From Candidatus Cryptobacteroides avicola (GTDB taxonomy: Bacteria; Bacteroidota; Bacteroidia; Bacteroidales; UBA932): 45,166 nt of DNA. The stretch covers positions 1-45,166 of the forward strand of contig JADILV010000002.1 of the NCBI GenBank assembly GCA_017695115.1. Direction: 5' to 3'. The notes below the pieces were generated by a model. It ran no database searches, was not told where the DNA came from, and saw only the letters and a program-made list of their open reading frames with translations. The position numbers were made by a program, and so were the translations under genes. Each line of letters begins with the position of its first letter. The first letter of the stretch is position 1. Positions 15,463-24,802 of the stretch are shown one piece after another.

Positions 15463-15507
15463 AATTATTTATATTTAAATTCGTTACTGTTTTTCCGAAT
15501 AGGAGTG

Positions 15508-15538
15508 CAAAAGTAGACTTATTTTTTTAATATTCAAA
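15508..15538 (-). promoter_or_regulatory. Bacteroidetes-type promoter for the HU gene
   Basis: On the minus strand TTTG (15538-15535), 19 bases, then TACTTTTG (15515-15508): a full match to the Bacteroidetes consensus. The HU start codon is 45 bases further on. Confidence 0.85.
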
Positions 15539-15582
15539 ATCATAAATGAAATTATTTTCATTTTTCATACTATATTCGGGTC

Positions 15583-15663
15583 TGGCACAAACATTGACCA
15601 TAGTCGCGCTCCGGAATCGTCCGGACCTGTCACTGACAAAATGTCAGAAAGGCTGTCGTGACG
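15583..15663 (+). promoter_or_regulatory. Repeated TGTCA/TGACA half-sites and sigma-54-like box upstream of lon
   Basis: TGGCACAAACATTGA (15583-15597) has GG, ten bases, then GA, one base from the sigma-54 -24/-12 pattern. Downstream are inverted TGTCA-type half-sites: TGTCACTGACA (15628-15638), CTGACA-AAA-TGTCAG (15633-15647) and TGTCGTGACG (15654-15663). They may form a stress-response operator for the protease gene. No standard TAnnTTTG box is seen here. Confidence 0.4.
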
Positions 15664-15690
15664 GTACTGCAAACATTATATATTATAGGT

Positions 15691-18090
15691 ATGAAAAACT
15701 TTAAAGACATATTGGCATCATCGGGATCGGAAGTCAGCATTATACCTGTCATCCCGGGAGACGGTTTCATGAAAATAGATGAAAGCGAACTTCCCGAGTC
15801 TCTCCCAATCCTTGCGCTCAGGAATGCCGTTCTTTTTCCGGGAGCCGTATATCCGATAACCATAGGAAGGGAAAAATCCGTCAGGCTGATCGAAGACGCG
15901 GAAAAGAACAACAATTTCATCGGCGCCGTCCCGCAGAACGACATTACCATTGAGGACCCTAAAAAAGAAGACCTGTATGATTTCGGTACGGTAGCCAAAA
16001 TAGTGAAGACACTCGAGATGCCGGACGGCACGATAACCGCCATTCTTCAGGGATTCAAGCGTTTCGAAATCGAAAACATCGTAGAATACGATCCGTATAT
16101 GCTCGGGCAGGTCCGTTATCTGGCCGACACTGCGCCAGACCAGGCCGACAAGAACGTGAAGATGATCGCCGAAGCCCTGAAAGAAAAGGCCGTAACTATA
16201 CTCCGGTATGCTTCTTTCGTACCGAAGGAAGCGGTATCAGCACTCAAATCCATCGACAATTTCGAATTTCTGGTAAATTTCATAGCCACTACCATAGATG
16301 TGGAAAACTTCATGGACAAGGTGCTGCTCCTGCAGTACGGAGACCTGAAAGTCAGGGCGATGAAACTTCTTGCCGTCCTGGATACGCAGATCGAGCTTCT
16401 GAAAATCAAACAGGACATAAACCAGAAAGTAAAGAGCGAAATCGACCAGCAGCAGAGGGAATACTATCTTAACAACCAGCTGAGGACCATCCAGGAGGAA
16501 CTCGGAATGGACGAGATGGAGGATTTCGAGAGATTCAGGGCCAAGGCGGAGACCAAGATATGGCCTGACTCCGTAAAGGAGATATTCGAAAAAGAGATGG
16601 CAAAGCTGGAAAGGTGCAACCCGAATTCTCCTGACTACAGTACCCAGTACAACTATATCCAGTTCATGCTGGACCTGCCGTGGGGCGAGATGTCAAAGGA
16701 CAACCTGGACCTGAAGCATGCCCAGAGGGTGCTGGACAAGGACCATTTCGGTCTGGAGACAGTCAAAGAGAGGATAATCGAATATCTGGCGGTGCTGAAA
16801 CTTAAAGGGAATATGAAATCGCCTATCCTGTGTCTTTGGGGCCCTCCGGGAGTCGGCAAGACCAGTCTGGGCAAATCGATAGCCAAGGCGCTCGGCCGGA
16901 AATATGTCAGAATCGCGCTGGGAGGCCTGCATGACGAGTCGGAAATAAGAGGTCACAGGAAAACCTATATCGGCGCCCTGCCGGGACGTATCCTCAACGG
17001 TATAAGCAGGGCCGGCACGTCAAACCCGGTAATCGTGCTTGACGAGATAGACAAAATCAGCAGCGACTTCAAGGGGGACCCTTCTTCCGCGCTTCTGGAA
17101 GCTCTTGATCCCGAGCAGAATACCACTTTCCATGACAACTATCTGGACATAGACTATGACCTGTCCAACGTGCTGTTCATAACCACAGCCAACACCACTT
17201 CCACTATCCAGCCGGCCCTTAAGGACAGGATGGAAATGATACAGGTGAGCGGATATCTGGCCGAAGAGAAGGCTGTCATCGCCAAGGATTACCTGATTCC
17301 GCGCCAGCTTGAAGAGCACGGCCTGGGAAAGAAGGAGCTGAAATTCAGTCCTGCTGCAATCTCACAGATCATTGACAAATACACAAGGGAGTCCGGCGTC
17401 AGGGGGCTGGAGAAACAGATAGCGAAAGTGGCAAGGGTGACAGCCAAGAAAATCGCCCTGTGCGAGGACTATCCTGCGGTAATCAAACCGGAACATCTGA
17501 AAGAATACCTGGGGCTGCCGACCAATTTCCATGATATGCAGAAAGGCAACGAGGCTCCGGGAGTAGTCACCGGTCTGGCATGGACCGAGATGGGAGGAGA
17601 GATACTGTTCATCGAAAGTTCCGTCAGTGCAGGTAAAGGCGTGCTTACCATGACAGGAAATCTCGGTGATGTGATGAAAGAATCCGCCACCATAGCCTAC
17701 CAGTATATAAAGGCACACCCTCAACTGGCGGAAATGTCTCCGGAGGAATTCGCCCAGAAGGACATCCACGTACATGTCCCTGAAGGGGCAGTCCCGAAAG
17801 ACGGCCCGTCCGCCGGTATAACCATGGTAAGTTCCATGATTTCCGCGCTCAGGGGCAAGCAGATAAAGAGCGGCATAGCAATGACCGGCGAAATGACACT
17901 CAGAGGCCGCGTGCTCCCTGTAGGAGGCATCAAGGAAAAGATACTGGCAGCCAAAAGGTCAGGCATCCATACCATCATCATTTCCGAAGACAACCGCAAG
18001 GATGTCGAGGATATCAAGGAAATCTACATAAAAGGACTTACCTTTGTCTACGTCAAGAACATCGAAGATGTGATCAGAGAAATATTCTGA
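15691..18090 (+). CDS. lon: ATP-dependent Lon protease
   Basis: Lon degrades misfolded and regulatory proteins in the cytoplasm. The product is 799 residues from ATG 15691; a GTG 33 bases upstream is also in frame, but the ATG form begins like other Bacteroidetes Lon proteins. The N-terminal substrate-binding LON domain starts at about 35 ([19 protein letters not shown]). A coiled coil lies at about 240-290, the AAA+ domain has Walker A GPPGVGKT (384-391) and Walker [11 protein letters not shown]. The protease domain has the catalytic Ser707 in PKDGPSAG and Lys750 in GGIKEK, 43 residues apart as in E. coli Lon. It is a single-gene unit closed by a terminator. Confidence 0.98.
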   Translation: MKNFKDILASSGSEVSIIPVIPGDGFMKIDESELPESLPILALRNAVLFPGAVYPITIGREKSVRLIEDAEKNNNFIGAVPQNDITIEDPKKEDLYDFGTVAKIVKTLEMPDGTITAILQGFKRFEIENIVEYDPYMLGQVRYLADTAPDQADKNVKMIAEALKEKAVTILRYASFVPKEAVSALKSIDNFEFLVNFIATTIDVENFMDKVLLLQYGDLKVRAMKLLAVLDTQIELLKIKQDINQKVKSEIDQQQREYYLNNQLRTIQEELGMDEMEDFERFRAKAETKIWPDSVKEIFEKEMAKLERCNPNSPDYSTQYNYIQFMLDLPWGEMSKDNLDLKHAQRVLDKDHFGLETVKERIIEYLAVLKLKGNMKSPILCLWGPPGVGKTSLGKSIAKALGRKYVRIALGGLHDESEIRGHRKTYIGALPGRILNGISRAGTSNPVIVLDEIDKISSDFKGDPSSALLEALDPEQNTTFHDNYLDIDYDLSNVLFITTANTTSTIQPALKDRMEMIQVSGYLAEEKAVIAKDYLIPRQLEEHGLGKKELKFSPAAISQIIDKYTRESGVRGLEKQIAKVARVTAKKIALCEDYPAVIKPEHLKEYLGLPTNFHDMQKGNEAPGVVTGLAWTEMGGEILFIESSVSAGKGVLTMTGNLGDVMKESATIAYQYIKAHPQLAEMSPEEFAQKDIHVHVPEGAVPKDGPSAGITMVSSMISALRGKQIKSGIAMTGEMTLRGRVLPVGGIKEKILAAKRSGIHTIIISEDNRKDVEDIKEIYIKGLTFVYVKNIEDVIREIF

Positions 18091-18094
18091 CAAT

Positions 18095-18125
18095 GAGGAC
18101 GACCTTTTTAGTCGTCCTCTTATAT
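18095..18125 (+). terminator. Terminator of lon
   Basis: GAGGACGAC (18095-18103) pairs perfectly with GTCGTCCTC (18111-18119) around a 7-base T-rich loop, followed by TTATATTAT. The position between two convergent genes allows it to act both ways. Confidence 0.85.
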
Positions 18126-18730
18126 TATATATCCCGTGTTACCCTTCCGTAACCGTCGGATTTCCAGTAATCGCCTCTGTCATCCTTGAATTTCCCGAAT
18201 CCCTGATCTTCCAGAATCCTTTCGCAGCCGTTTTCATCGGTTATCTTGTATTTTTGTGGCCCGCTCTCTTGAGGACATGAAGGGCCGGACGACGACGAGG
18301 ACGAGCTCCCGGTCATGGAATCGAAAGCCGCGGCAAAGGCTCCAGACATGATGAAAAGCCCTATGACAAAAGCTACAATGGCTATGACAACGATAGACAA
18401 AAGTATGCCAAGGGCGAATGCGGCCAGCATAATACCGAGCAGCAACAGTGAACGCCGGAGCGCGATCCCCCTTGTTTCCGACACGACGATGGACTCGTAC
18501 ACATCCAGTCCCCACAGCATCACGAGCATCAATATCCCTCCGCAATAATTGCTTAACGTGAAGTTGGCCGACCCCATGAGCACCATCGCCACTGAATCTC
18601 CACCCGCCCCGAACACACCGCACAGGCCGGCAAGGAGAATGGTCACTGAAGCCAGATACATGTTGGAGCGGACCTTGTCTCCCCAGAGTTTCTTTTCAAG
18701 ATCGTTATACAGGTACAGATACTTTTTCAT
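18125..18730 (-). CDS. Membrane protein of unknown function with Ser-rich linker and soluble tail
   Basis: I do not recognise this 201-residue protein. After a charged start (MKKYLYLYNDLEKKLWGDKV) there are about three to four hydrophobic segments between 24 and 135. These include two in LGIMLAAFALGILLSIVVIAIVAFVIGLFIMSG, which may form a hairpin. A polar linker with seven Ser in a row follows, then a soluble tail of about 45 residues rich in Gly, Asp and Lys (DENGCERILEDQGFGKFKDDRGDYW). It is 26 bases downstream of another membrane protein gene and probably cotranscribed with it. Confidence 0.75.
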   Translation of the reverse strand: MKKYLYLYNDLEKKLWGDKVRSNMYLASVTILLAGLCGVFGAGGDSVAMVLMGSANFTLSNYCGGILMLVMLWGLDVYESIVVSETRGIALRRSLLLLGIMLAAFALGILLSIVVIAIVAFVIGLFIMSGAFAAAFDSMTGSSSSSSSGPSCPQESGPQKYKITDENGCERILEDQGFGKFKDDRGDYWKSDGYGRVTRDI

Positions 18731-18756
18731 AATTCCAATGTTCCAATAAGGTTATA

Positions 18757-19488
18757 TTATTCGACAGGAGCCAGATCAAAAGAGAAAAGCGCCGCCGCGA
18801 GCACGAGCATTGCCAGAACAGTTATCAGTCCGGCTATCGCCATCCCTTTCATATACGGGTTTCCGGAAGGACGGTCTTCAGCCGGCTCTGTAACAGCAAA
18901 ACCGTATGCCGAAAATGCCGGACTTGTCGCCAGGACATACCATGAATAACCTGTCAGACACCCCAGTGCCGCCTGAACGACAGCCATAATCAGCTTGCCT
19001 TTATATATGAAAGCTATCCCCAGAAGAGGATATACAGCGTTAAAGGCGCACCAGATGGCACTGAACGCATATCCTGCGCAAAGAATAAACGTCCATGACT
19101 TCTCATATTCAGTAAGGGAGGCGTTCCTCACGAAGACTGACACGTAATATACCTGCATAACCGCCAGCAGGCACATGAGCAGATTCACTACACAGACTAC
19201 GGCGGCGCCGTCTACCACTACCGAGAACACCAACAGAGCCGAACACAACAAAGCCGCCGTCTGCAGTATCGCCAGAGATTTGGCCATACGCGAAGCAGCG
19301 GCCGTCTGCGCAAGTCTGGAAAAAAGGAACAGACCCGCTATGCCGGCCAGAGGGAAAATGAGCCAGTTGAATATAGCGCCTCCGACAGAGGATACAAACA
19401 TCAGAATGACTGCGGCTTTGAGCTTGCCGGTTAGTTTAGGGGTCGGGCGTGTGGCCTCCTCCAAAGTAAAATGATAAGTTTCTTCCAT
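18757..19488 (-). CDS. Polytopic membrane protein of unknown function
   Basis: I do not recognise this 243-residue protein. The first 20 residues are polar (MEETYHFTLEEATRPTPKLTG). They are followed by about six to seven hydrophobic segments between 24 and 240, the last near the C-terminus (GLITVLAMLVLAAALFSF). No catalytic or transport signature is visible. A perfect Bacteroidetes promoter (19534-19503) lies 14 bases upstream. It is the first gene of a two-gene membrane operon with the 18125-18730 gene. Confidence 0.8.
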   Translation of the reverse strand: MEETYHFTLEEATRPTPKLTGKLKAAVILMFVSSVGGAIFNWLIFPLAGIAGLFLFSRLAQTAAASRMAKSLAILQTAALLCSALLVFSVVVDGAAVVCVVNLLMCLLAVMQVYYVSVFVRNASLTEYEKSWTFILCAGYAFSAIWCAFNAVYPLLGIAFIYKGKLIMAVVQAALGCLTGYSWYVLATSPAFSAYGFAVTEPAEDRPSGNPYMKGMAIAGLITVLAMLVLAAALFSFDLAPVE

Positions 19489-19502
19489 ATCGGTTTTTCT
19501 TT

Positions 19503-19534
19503 CAAATATATCCTCTTATCCCCGATTTTCCAAA
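19503..19534 (-). promoter_or_regulatory. Bacteroidetes-type promoter for the two membrane protein genes
   Basis: On the minus strand TTTG (19534-19531), 20 bases, then TATATTTG (19510-19503), both consensus. The start codon at 19488 is only 14 bases further, so the leader is very short. Confidence 0.8.
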
Positions 19535-19625
19535 TCACTGTTCCATCTCGCCAGATGCCATGGCAATATTTTGACTTGTTTGATTTTTTTATCATTTTTG
19601 TCAGATTTATTATCGGCAGGAATAA

Positions 19626-20294
19626 ATGGAAGTAAAAATAGAACAGAGCTGGAAGGAGGCGCTGGCGGGTGAATTCGAAAAACCGTATTTCGCCTCGCTG
19701 GTGCGTTTCCTTCATGAAGAGAAGGCGTCGGGACAAAGAATCTACCCTCCGGGAAGCCAGATTTTCAAGGCATTCGAGCTGACCCCTGTGGATCAGGTGA
19801 AAGTGGTCATACTGGGCCAGGACCCGTATCACGGAGCCGGGCAGGCAATGGGACTGTCGTTTTCCGTCCCGGCGAACATACCCGCTCCCCCGTCTCTGAA
19901 AAACATATTCAAGGAAATACACGATGACCTCGGAATCACGATGAGCGGATATCCCGACCTGGAGAAATGGGCAAGACAGGGAGTGCTGCTCCTGAATGCG
20001 GTCCTGACAGTAAGGGCAGGACAGCCTGCTTCGCACAGCAACATAGGATGGACAGAGTTCACCGATGCCGTAATCAAGTACATTTCCGACCATTGCACCG
20101 GTGTGGTATTCCTCTTGTGGGGAAATTTCGCAAGGAGCAAGAAAGCCCTTATCGACACCACCAGACATTATGTTCTGGAGGCGGCCCACCCTTCTCCGCT
20201 TGCAAGAGGGGCGTTCTTCGGATGCAGGCATTTTTCCAAGACAAATGAAATATTGGCCCGTGAGGGCAAGACTCCAATAGACTGGCAGTTATGA
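19626..20294 (+). CDS. ung: Uracil-DNA glycosylase (family 1)
   Basis: Ung removes uracil from DNA as the first step of base-excision repair. The 222 residues show GQDPYHG (65-71) with the water-activating Asp66, the core LLLNAVLTVRAGQPASH, and HPSPLA with His188 in the minor-groove loop. All residues needed for activity are present and the length is standard. The last codon overlaps the coaD start as ATGA (20291-20294), so ung and coaD are translationally coupled. Confidence 0.97.
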   Translation: MEVKIEQSWKEALAGEFEKPYFASLVRFLHEEKASGQRIYPPGSQIFKAFELTPVDQVKVVILGQDPYHGAGQAMGLSFSVPANIPAPPSLKNIFKEIHDDLGITMSGYPDLEKWARQGVLLLNAVLTVRAGQPASHSNIGWTEFTDAVIKYISDHCTGVVFLLWGNFARSKKALIDTTRHYVLEAAHPSPLARGAFFGCRHFSKTNEILAREGKTPIDWQL

Positions 20295-20749
20295 AAAGGA
20301 CAGCATTATTCCCGGGATCTTTCGACCCGTTCACGGCAGGACATCTGAACATTCTCAAACGTGCACTGACCATGTTCGATGAAGTGGTGGTGGCTGTCGG
20401 TATCAACATGGACAAAAGGGGGTTCTTCCCTACCGAAAAAAGGCTGGACATCATCCGTCAGGCTACGGCAGGCATAAAAGGAGTGAGCATAATGCAGTAC
20501 GACAACCTTACCGTGGACACATGCCGGGAGCTCGGCATTCACCATATCGTGCGCGGTGTGCGCAACATGATAGATTTCGAGACCGAACGGTCGATCGCCG
20601 ATGCCAACAGACGGCTCGCTCCGGACATCGAAACCATCATAATACCTACAGCTCAGGAGTTTGCGCATATATCGTCATCGGCAGTGAGAGATATAATCAA
20701 GCACCACGGGGACACATCGCTTTTCATCCCTGAAGGGGTGGAGCTCTAA
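20291..20749 (+). CDS. coaD: Phosphopantetheine adenylyltransferase
   Basis: CoaD transfers AMP from ATP to 4'-phosphopantetheine, the penultimate step of coenzyme A synthesis. The 152 residues begin MKRTALFPGSFDPFTAGHLN, containing the nucleotidyltransferase (T/H)xGH motif at 15-18, and contain ISSSAVRD near residue 127, the second nucleotide-binding motif. The length is standard. It overlaps ung by four bases and is followed after 20 bases by the thioredoxin-like gene. Confidence 0.97.
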   Translation: MKRTALFPGSFDPFTAGHLNILKRALTMFDEVVVAVGINMDKRGFFPTEKRLDIIRQATAGIKGVSIMQYDNLTVDTCRELGIHHIVRGVRNMIDFETERSIADANRRLAPDIETIIIPTAQEFAHISSSAVRDIIKHHGDTSLFIPEGVEL

Positions 20750-20769
20750 CAGTCAGGAGAACACCGCAC

Positions 20770-22341
20770 ATGGCAAATGTCCTGAAAATACTACGGATAG
20801 CGGCAGTGACAATCTGCCTGTACGCCGGCGCAGCGGAAACGGCATATTGTCACCCTTGCCAGGAGAGTCTTGATTCCCTGAAATCGGCAGCCATTTCATC
20901 TAAAGTGAAAGAATACCTCGACGCCATAGTGGCGGAACCTGTTGAAATCCAGAAGCAGGAAACTGATTTCCTCATCGGGACCTGTACGGATTCACTTGTC
21001 AGACAGGCTGTGGCACTGGACATATATTCCTATTATACGGAATCGAAAGTCATGGGTGTCGAGGCCGTAGCAGTGTACGTATGTGACAAATGGTTCATTC
21101 CGGGAAAAATCAGGATGCGCAGCGACATGGACCTTATGGGGGCGAGGATGTTCGCAGAATTCAACCGCAGTTCGCTCATAGGCATGCAGGCACCGGAAAT
21201 GGTCCTGAAAGACTCTCTCGGCAACGACAAGAGGCTCTTTCCTCTGCCCGATATGGCCCCGGACAGCATACCGGACATTACCGCAGACAGAAGATACCGC
21301 ATCCTGTATTTCTACAGCACAGGATGCCCGCAGTGCAAAATCGAGACAATCCTCCTGAGGAACATACTGGAGAACGATGACCTGCCTGTGGACTTCTATG
21401 CCATATTCACCGGCAGGGACAGAGAAGAATGGATGCGATATACCAGGCTCCAGATGGATATCAAGACGTCCAGGACCAGGGTTTTCCATCTGTGGGACCC
21501 GCACATGGAATCCGATTTCCAGATAAAATACGGCATACTCCAGACCCCGGGACTGTTCCTGGTATCCCCGGACGGAAAAATCACCGGCCGCAGGCTGGAT
21601 GCAGTCACTCTGGAAAAGCTCCTGAAAGAATCACTTGCCCCGGTAGAAATGGAATACGGGTCAGCAGAATCCTCCGGATTCTACGACAAGCTCTTCCAGC
21701 CTTTCGGAGACAGCATAAGATGTGAAAATATCACGGAAATCGCAAGGCATATCGAAGAATCGGCTGCAGGAGCAGGAGACACTCTCCTGTTCAAGCAGAT
21801 GACCGGAGATCTGATGTACTATCTGACCAACCGTCGCGGCGCGGCGTACAAATGTGCGCTGGACAGCCTGGTCCACCGGCAGATACTTTCACACCCGGCA
21901 TGGAGGACAGCCGATGATTCGCTGAAAGTAATCAGCTTCGCCCGCATATTGGAAGACCTGCTTTCCAAAACCCGTGAAGGCTCCCCTGTCCCGGGTCTCA
22001 AGATAAACGGAACGCTGAAAAGATGCAGCCCAGGCGGAGCCGTCGTCACCAAAGAAGGCAAGTTCAGACTTGACAAGACCGGAGGGAAAACCAACTATAT
22101 AATTTTCCACACGGAGGGCTGCCCGATATGCAAAGCCGAAATCGCGGCAGCGGATTCCCTGCTGTCAGACGGAAAGAAAAATATACGTATACTACTGATA
22201 GACATGGACATGCTTTTCTCGGCCTATCCTGACCAGGCCCAGGCCCTGTTCGATGCATTCGACCTGACATCCATGCCGCTGATCATATCGACAGACCGAA
22301 AGGGCACCATCACCGGACGTTATCTCAGCCTTGTCGAATGA
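20770..22341 (+). CDS. Exported protein with two thioredoxin-like domains (CPQC and CPIC)
   Basis: This is a periplasmic or membrane-facing thiol protein of 523 residues. It has a signal peptide (about 1-27), a helical N-terminal region of the DUF5106 type, and a first thioredoxin-like domain whose active site is CPQC (186-189, in YFYSTGCPQCKIE). A second, more distant domain near the C-terminus has CPIC (451-454, in FHTEGCPICKAE). Both sites keep the CxxC pair with proline, so either reductase or disulfide-exchange roles are possible. It follows coaD by 20 bases. Its 3' end overlaps the convergent lnt gene by 22 bases. Substrates are unknown. Confidence 0.85.
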   Translation: MANVLKILRIAAVTICLYAGAAETAYCHPCQESLDSLKSAAISSKVKEYLDAIVAEPVEIQKQETDFLIGTCTDSLVRQAVALDIYSYYTESKVMGVEAVAVYVCDKWFIPGKIRMRSDMDLMGARMFAEFNRSSLIGMQAPEMVLKDSLGNDKRLFPLPDMAPDSIPDITADRRYRILYFYSTGCPQCKIETILLRNILENDDLPVDFYAIFTGRDREEWMRYTRLQMDIKTSRTRVFHLWDPHMESDFQIKYGILQTPGLFLVSPDGKITGRRLDAVTLEKLLKESLAPVEMEYGSAESSGFYDKLFQPFGDSIRCENITEIARHIEESAAGAGDTLLFKQMTGDLMYYLTNRRGAAYKCALDSLVHRQILSHPAWRTADDSLKVISFARILEDLLSKTREGSPVPGLKINGTLKRCSPGGAVVTKEGKFRLDKTGGKTNYIIFHTEGCPICKAEIAAADSLLSDGKKNIRILLIDMDMLFSAYPDQAQALFDAFDLTSMPLIISTDRKGTITGRYLSLVE

Positions 22342-24029
22342 CCCTGATCCGCTTTACGGTTCAGGACAATACGGACAAACAAAGCCAGAGCCAGAAGACC
22401 GAAAACGAATGTACAGGCCCGGCCGGTAATGTCACCGTATCTGACAAACAAGGTGATGTCATCATTCATATTGACACTGCTGCGTATTACGGCCTGTTCC
22501 CACCACGGGGTCTGCTCAAGGATGACACCGCGCTGGTCGATTATCGCCGAGATCCCGGTATTGGCACAGCGTGCTATGCTCCTTCTGGTTTCTATCGCCC
22601 TTAATGACGAGTAACTCAGATGCTGCCTGTAGCCTGGAGTATCACCCCACCACGCGTCATTGGTTATAACGGTCATGAAACGTGCCCCTTTACGGACATA
22701 TCCCGTAAAATATTCACCGTAGACAGATTCATAGCATACCGCACAACCGAAAGGGATATTGCCGCAGTGAAGCAATGACACTTCGTCCTGGCCTACACAC
22801 CTGCCGAATACACCGCCGAGCATATTGTCTACTTTCGAAAAGAAAGCCGGATAAGGCATCATCTCTACGCCGACCACGAGCTTGCTCTTGTGGAAAATCT
22901 CGGTCCTTCCTGTACCGTCCACGACCAGGGCGGAATTGTGGGACTCCACCCATCTTCCGTCACGGACCTGCCTGGCATTGTATGAAGGAGCTTCCGGCCT
23001 GTCATAATATGTATAGGAGGACGCTCCGAAAAGCAAGTCAGTACCAGGATATTCTTTCAGGAAATTTATGAATCTCCTGTATGTGTAGCTGCGGGAGAAG
23101 TCGTTGGTTATGATGTCATTGGTAAAAGTTTCAGGAGCTATGACCAGCATCGGCCCGAACCTCCTGTCCGCTGCGGACGCCGCCCCGGTGCTGTCGTTTT
23201 CCGGCATCACGGCTTTCCGGTCAGGAACAGAATTTCCGATCTGGTCCAGAAGTATGGCCGTCTGCTTTGACTGAGGCATCGCCTCGAATTTCTGATACGG
23301 GTCGATATTGGGCTGGACTACAAGTACATCCACAGGGTCCTGCTTCTCCTGGTAGCTGTCGAACATAATCTTCGACAGGACAAAGGGGGCTGCAACCGCC
23401 ACGGCACATGCAGAGACAAGGGTGATCTTCGCCTTGGCGTTGTACCTGAAGGCCCAGGAGCCGTCCGACAAGGAAACCATAATGGAAAAAACGAGCAGAT
23501 TGACAGTCCAGATCCAAAGGGAGCCACCGAGAGATCCGGTAAATTCATACCATTGTATGGACTGGAGACTGCGGGCAAAAGCATTGCCGAGGACAAGCCA
23601 CGGCCATGAAATATCCAGGTCGAAGTAGACTCTTTCCCATGCTATCCACATGACTGCCAGAAAGATATACGGCAAAGCCCCTTTAAAGTACTTTTTGCTG
23701 AAGCGGAACAGTCCGAAAATCAGTGACATCTGCAGGGAGTTGGCCAGAATGGCGAAAATCCCGCCTCCGACTGTCGCGTTGCATACCCAGAAAGTGGTGC
23801 AGGCATTCCACAGAACGAACGCACTATAGTGATATATCCATACTTTCCTCATTTTCAGCATGGATGCAATACGCTCCATGCACAACAGGGGGATAAACCC
23901 GAACAGTGCGGTGAAGCCGCAATGCGGCACAAGAAACGGCAGGGACATCATCGCCGCAAAAAGCAGCACAAGCAGCCACAGGAGAATCCCGGTCCCTGAC
24001 GGAACCGATTGAATACGGTCTCTTTTCAT
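22320..24029 (-). CDS. lnt: Apolipoprotein N-acyltransferase
   Basis: Lnt adds the third acyl chain to the N-terminal Cys of lipoproteins in the inner membrane. The 569-residue product has about six to seven membrane segments in the first 230 residues and one at the end. Between them is a nitrilase-like periplasmic domain with the catalytic triad: Glu300 in IAPETF, a Lys in FHKSKLVVGVE, and Cys432 in AVCYESVYGE. The stop codon lies inside the 3' end of the opposing thioredoxin-like gene. A -7 box TATATTTG (24059-24052) lies 22 bases upstream, divergent from the LysE-type exporter. Confidence 0.95.
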   Translation of the reverse strand: MKRDRIQSVPSGTGILLWLLVLLFAAMMSLPFLVPHCGFTALFGFIPLLCMERIASMLKMRKVWIYHYSAFVLWNACTTFWVCNATVGGGIFAILANSLQMSLIFGLFRFSKKYFKGALPYIFLAVMWIAWERVYFDLDISWPWLVLGNAFARSLQSIQWYEFTGSLGGSLWIWTVNLLVFSIMVSLSDGSWAFRYNAKAKITLVSACAVAVAAPFVLSKIMFDSYQEKQDPVDVLVVQPNIDPYQKFEAMPQSKQTAILLDQIGNSVPDRKAVMPENDSTGAASAADRRFGPMLVIAPETFTNDIITNDFSRSYTYRRFINFLKEYPGTDLLFGASSYTYYDRPEAPSYNARQVRDGRWVESHNSALVVDGTGRTEIFHKSKLVVGVEMMPYPAFFSKVDNMLGGVFGRCVGQDEVSLLHCGNIPFGCAVCYESVYGEYFTGYVRKGARFMTVITNDAWWGDTPGYRQHLSYSSLRAIETRRSIARCANTGISAIIDQRGVILEQTPWWEQAVIRSSVNMNDDITLFVRYGDITGRACTFVFGLLALALFVRIVLNRKADQGHSTRLR

Positions 24030-24051
24030 GTCAAATCAAAATCACAAGCCG

Positions 24052-24080
24052 CAAATATAAATAAATTTATATTATTTTTG
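24052..24080. promoter_or_regulatory. Divergent -7 elements for lnt and the LysE-type exporter
   Basis: TATATTTG on the minus strand (24059-24052) precedes lnt, and TATTTTTG on the plus strand (24073-24080) precedes the exporter ATG at 24100. The two boxes are only 13 bases apart, so the polymerases would compete for the region. No good -33 element is visible for either. Confidence 0.55.
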
Positions 24081-24099
24081 CGATGCCAATACATCAGTT

Positions 24100-24750
24100 A
24101 TGATAATCGACATACTGAAAGCTTTCCTGATAGGCATCTGCGCCTCGGCTCCAGTCGGACCGATCGCGATACTTGTCATCCAGATATCGCTAAGCAAAGG
24201 ACACAAGGCCGGCTTCGTAACGGGGCTCGGCGCCTGTCTGGTGGATACCGTATTCTCCATCATAGCAATATTCGCCCTGGCTCTGGCACAGAGGATAATA
24301 GAAGAACACCGAGTGGTCATCCTGCTTGCCGGCGGCCTGATAGTCACCGTTGTAGGATGGAGGATGGCCGTCTCAAACCCGTTCAGGAAGGTGAAAGCCG
24401 GCCCCGAGACCAGATCAATATCCCTAAAGGATTTCTTCCAGGCCCTGGCAATGGGATTTTCAAACCCGGGAGCGATTTTCGTCATATTCGCCCTTTTCGC
24501 CTTCTTCGGTCTGGGCAATTCTTCACCGCATGACTGGAAAGTGGCGCCCATAATCATAGCCGTAAGTGCCGGAGCGGCATTCTACTGGTTCTGCATCACC
24601 GCCCTCCTGGACCATTTCAGAAAAAGGTTCAGACTGCAGACAATACTGTGGGTGAACAGAATAACGGGAGCCATCATCGTGATTATAGGACTGGCTCTGA
24701 TAGGAGAAGGTCTGTTCAAGATTATTTTTCAAAGAATGCCCGTACTATAA
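24100..24750 (+). CDS. LysE family amino acid/metabolite exporter
   Basis: This is an inner membrane exporter of the LysE/RhtB superfamily (216 residues, about six membrane helices). The family signature APVGPIAILVIQISLSKGHKAGFVTGLGACLVD (about 16-48) is clear: the PVGP motif and the following GxxxGxG(A)xxxD motif. The middle helix GLIVTVVGWRM and the second half FSNPGAIFVIFALF also match. The substrate cannot be told from sequence. Confidence 0.9.
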   Translation: MIIDILKAFLIGICASAPVGPIAILVIQISLSKGHKAGFVTGLGACLVDTVFSIIAIFALALAQRIIEEHRVVILLAGGLIVTVVGWRMAVSNPFRKVKAGPETRSISLKDFFQALAMGFSNPGAIFVIFALFAFFGLGNSSPHDWKVAPIIIAVSAGAAFYWFCITALLDHFRKRFRLQTILWVNRITGAIIVIIGLALIGEGLFKIIFQRMPVL

Positions 24751-24773
24751 GATGCACCTAACCTAATTTTGAC

Positions 24774-24781
24774 TACATTTG
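24774..24781 (+). promoter_or_regulatory. -7 element for the DUF362/PASTA/rluD operon
   Basis: TACATTTG matches TAnnTTTG and lies 21 bases before the ATG at 24803. It overlaps an in-frame TTG at 24779, which argues against that codon as the start. Confidence 0.55.
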
Positions 24782-24802
24782 CAGGATTCAATCTCAATCT
24801 AT

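Noticed and set aside
24768..24781. TTTG at 24768-24771 as a -33 element for the DUF362 gene
   Set aside because: It is only two bases from the -7 box, far less than the required 18-21.
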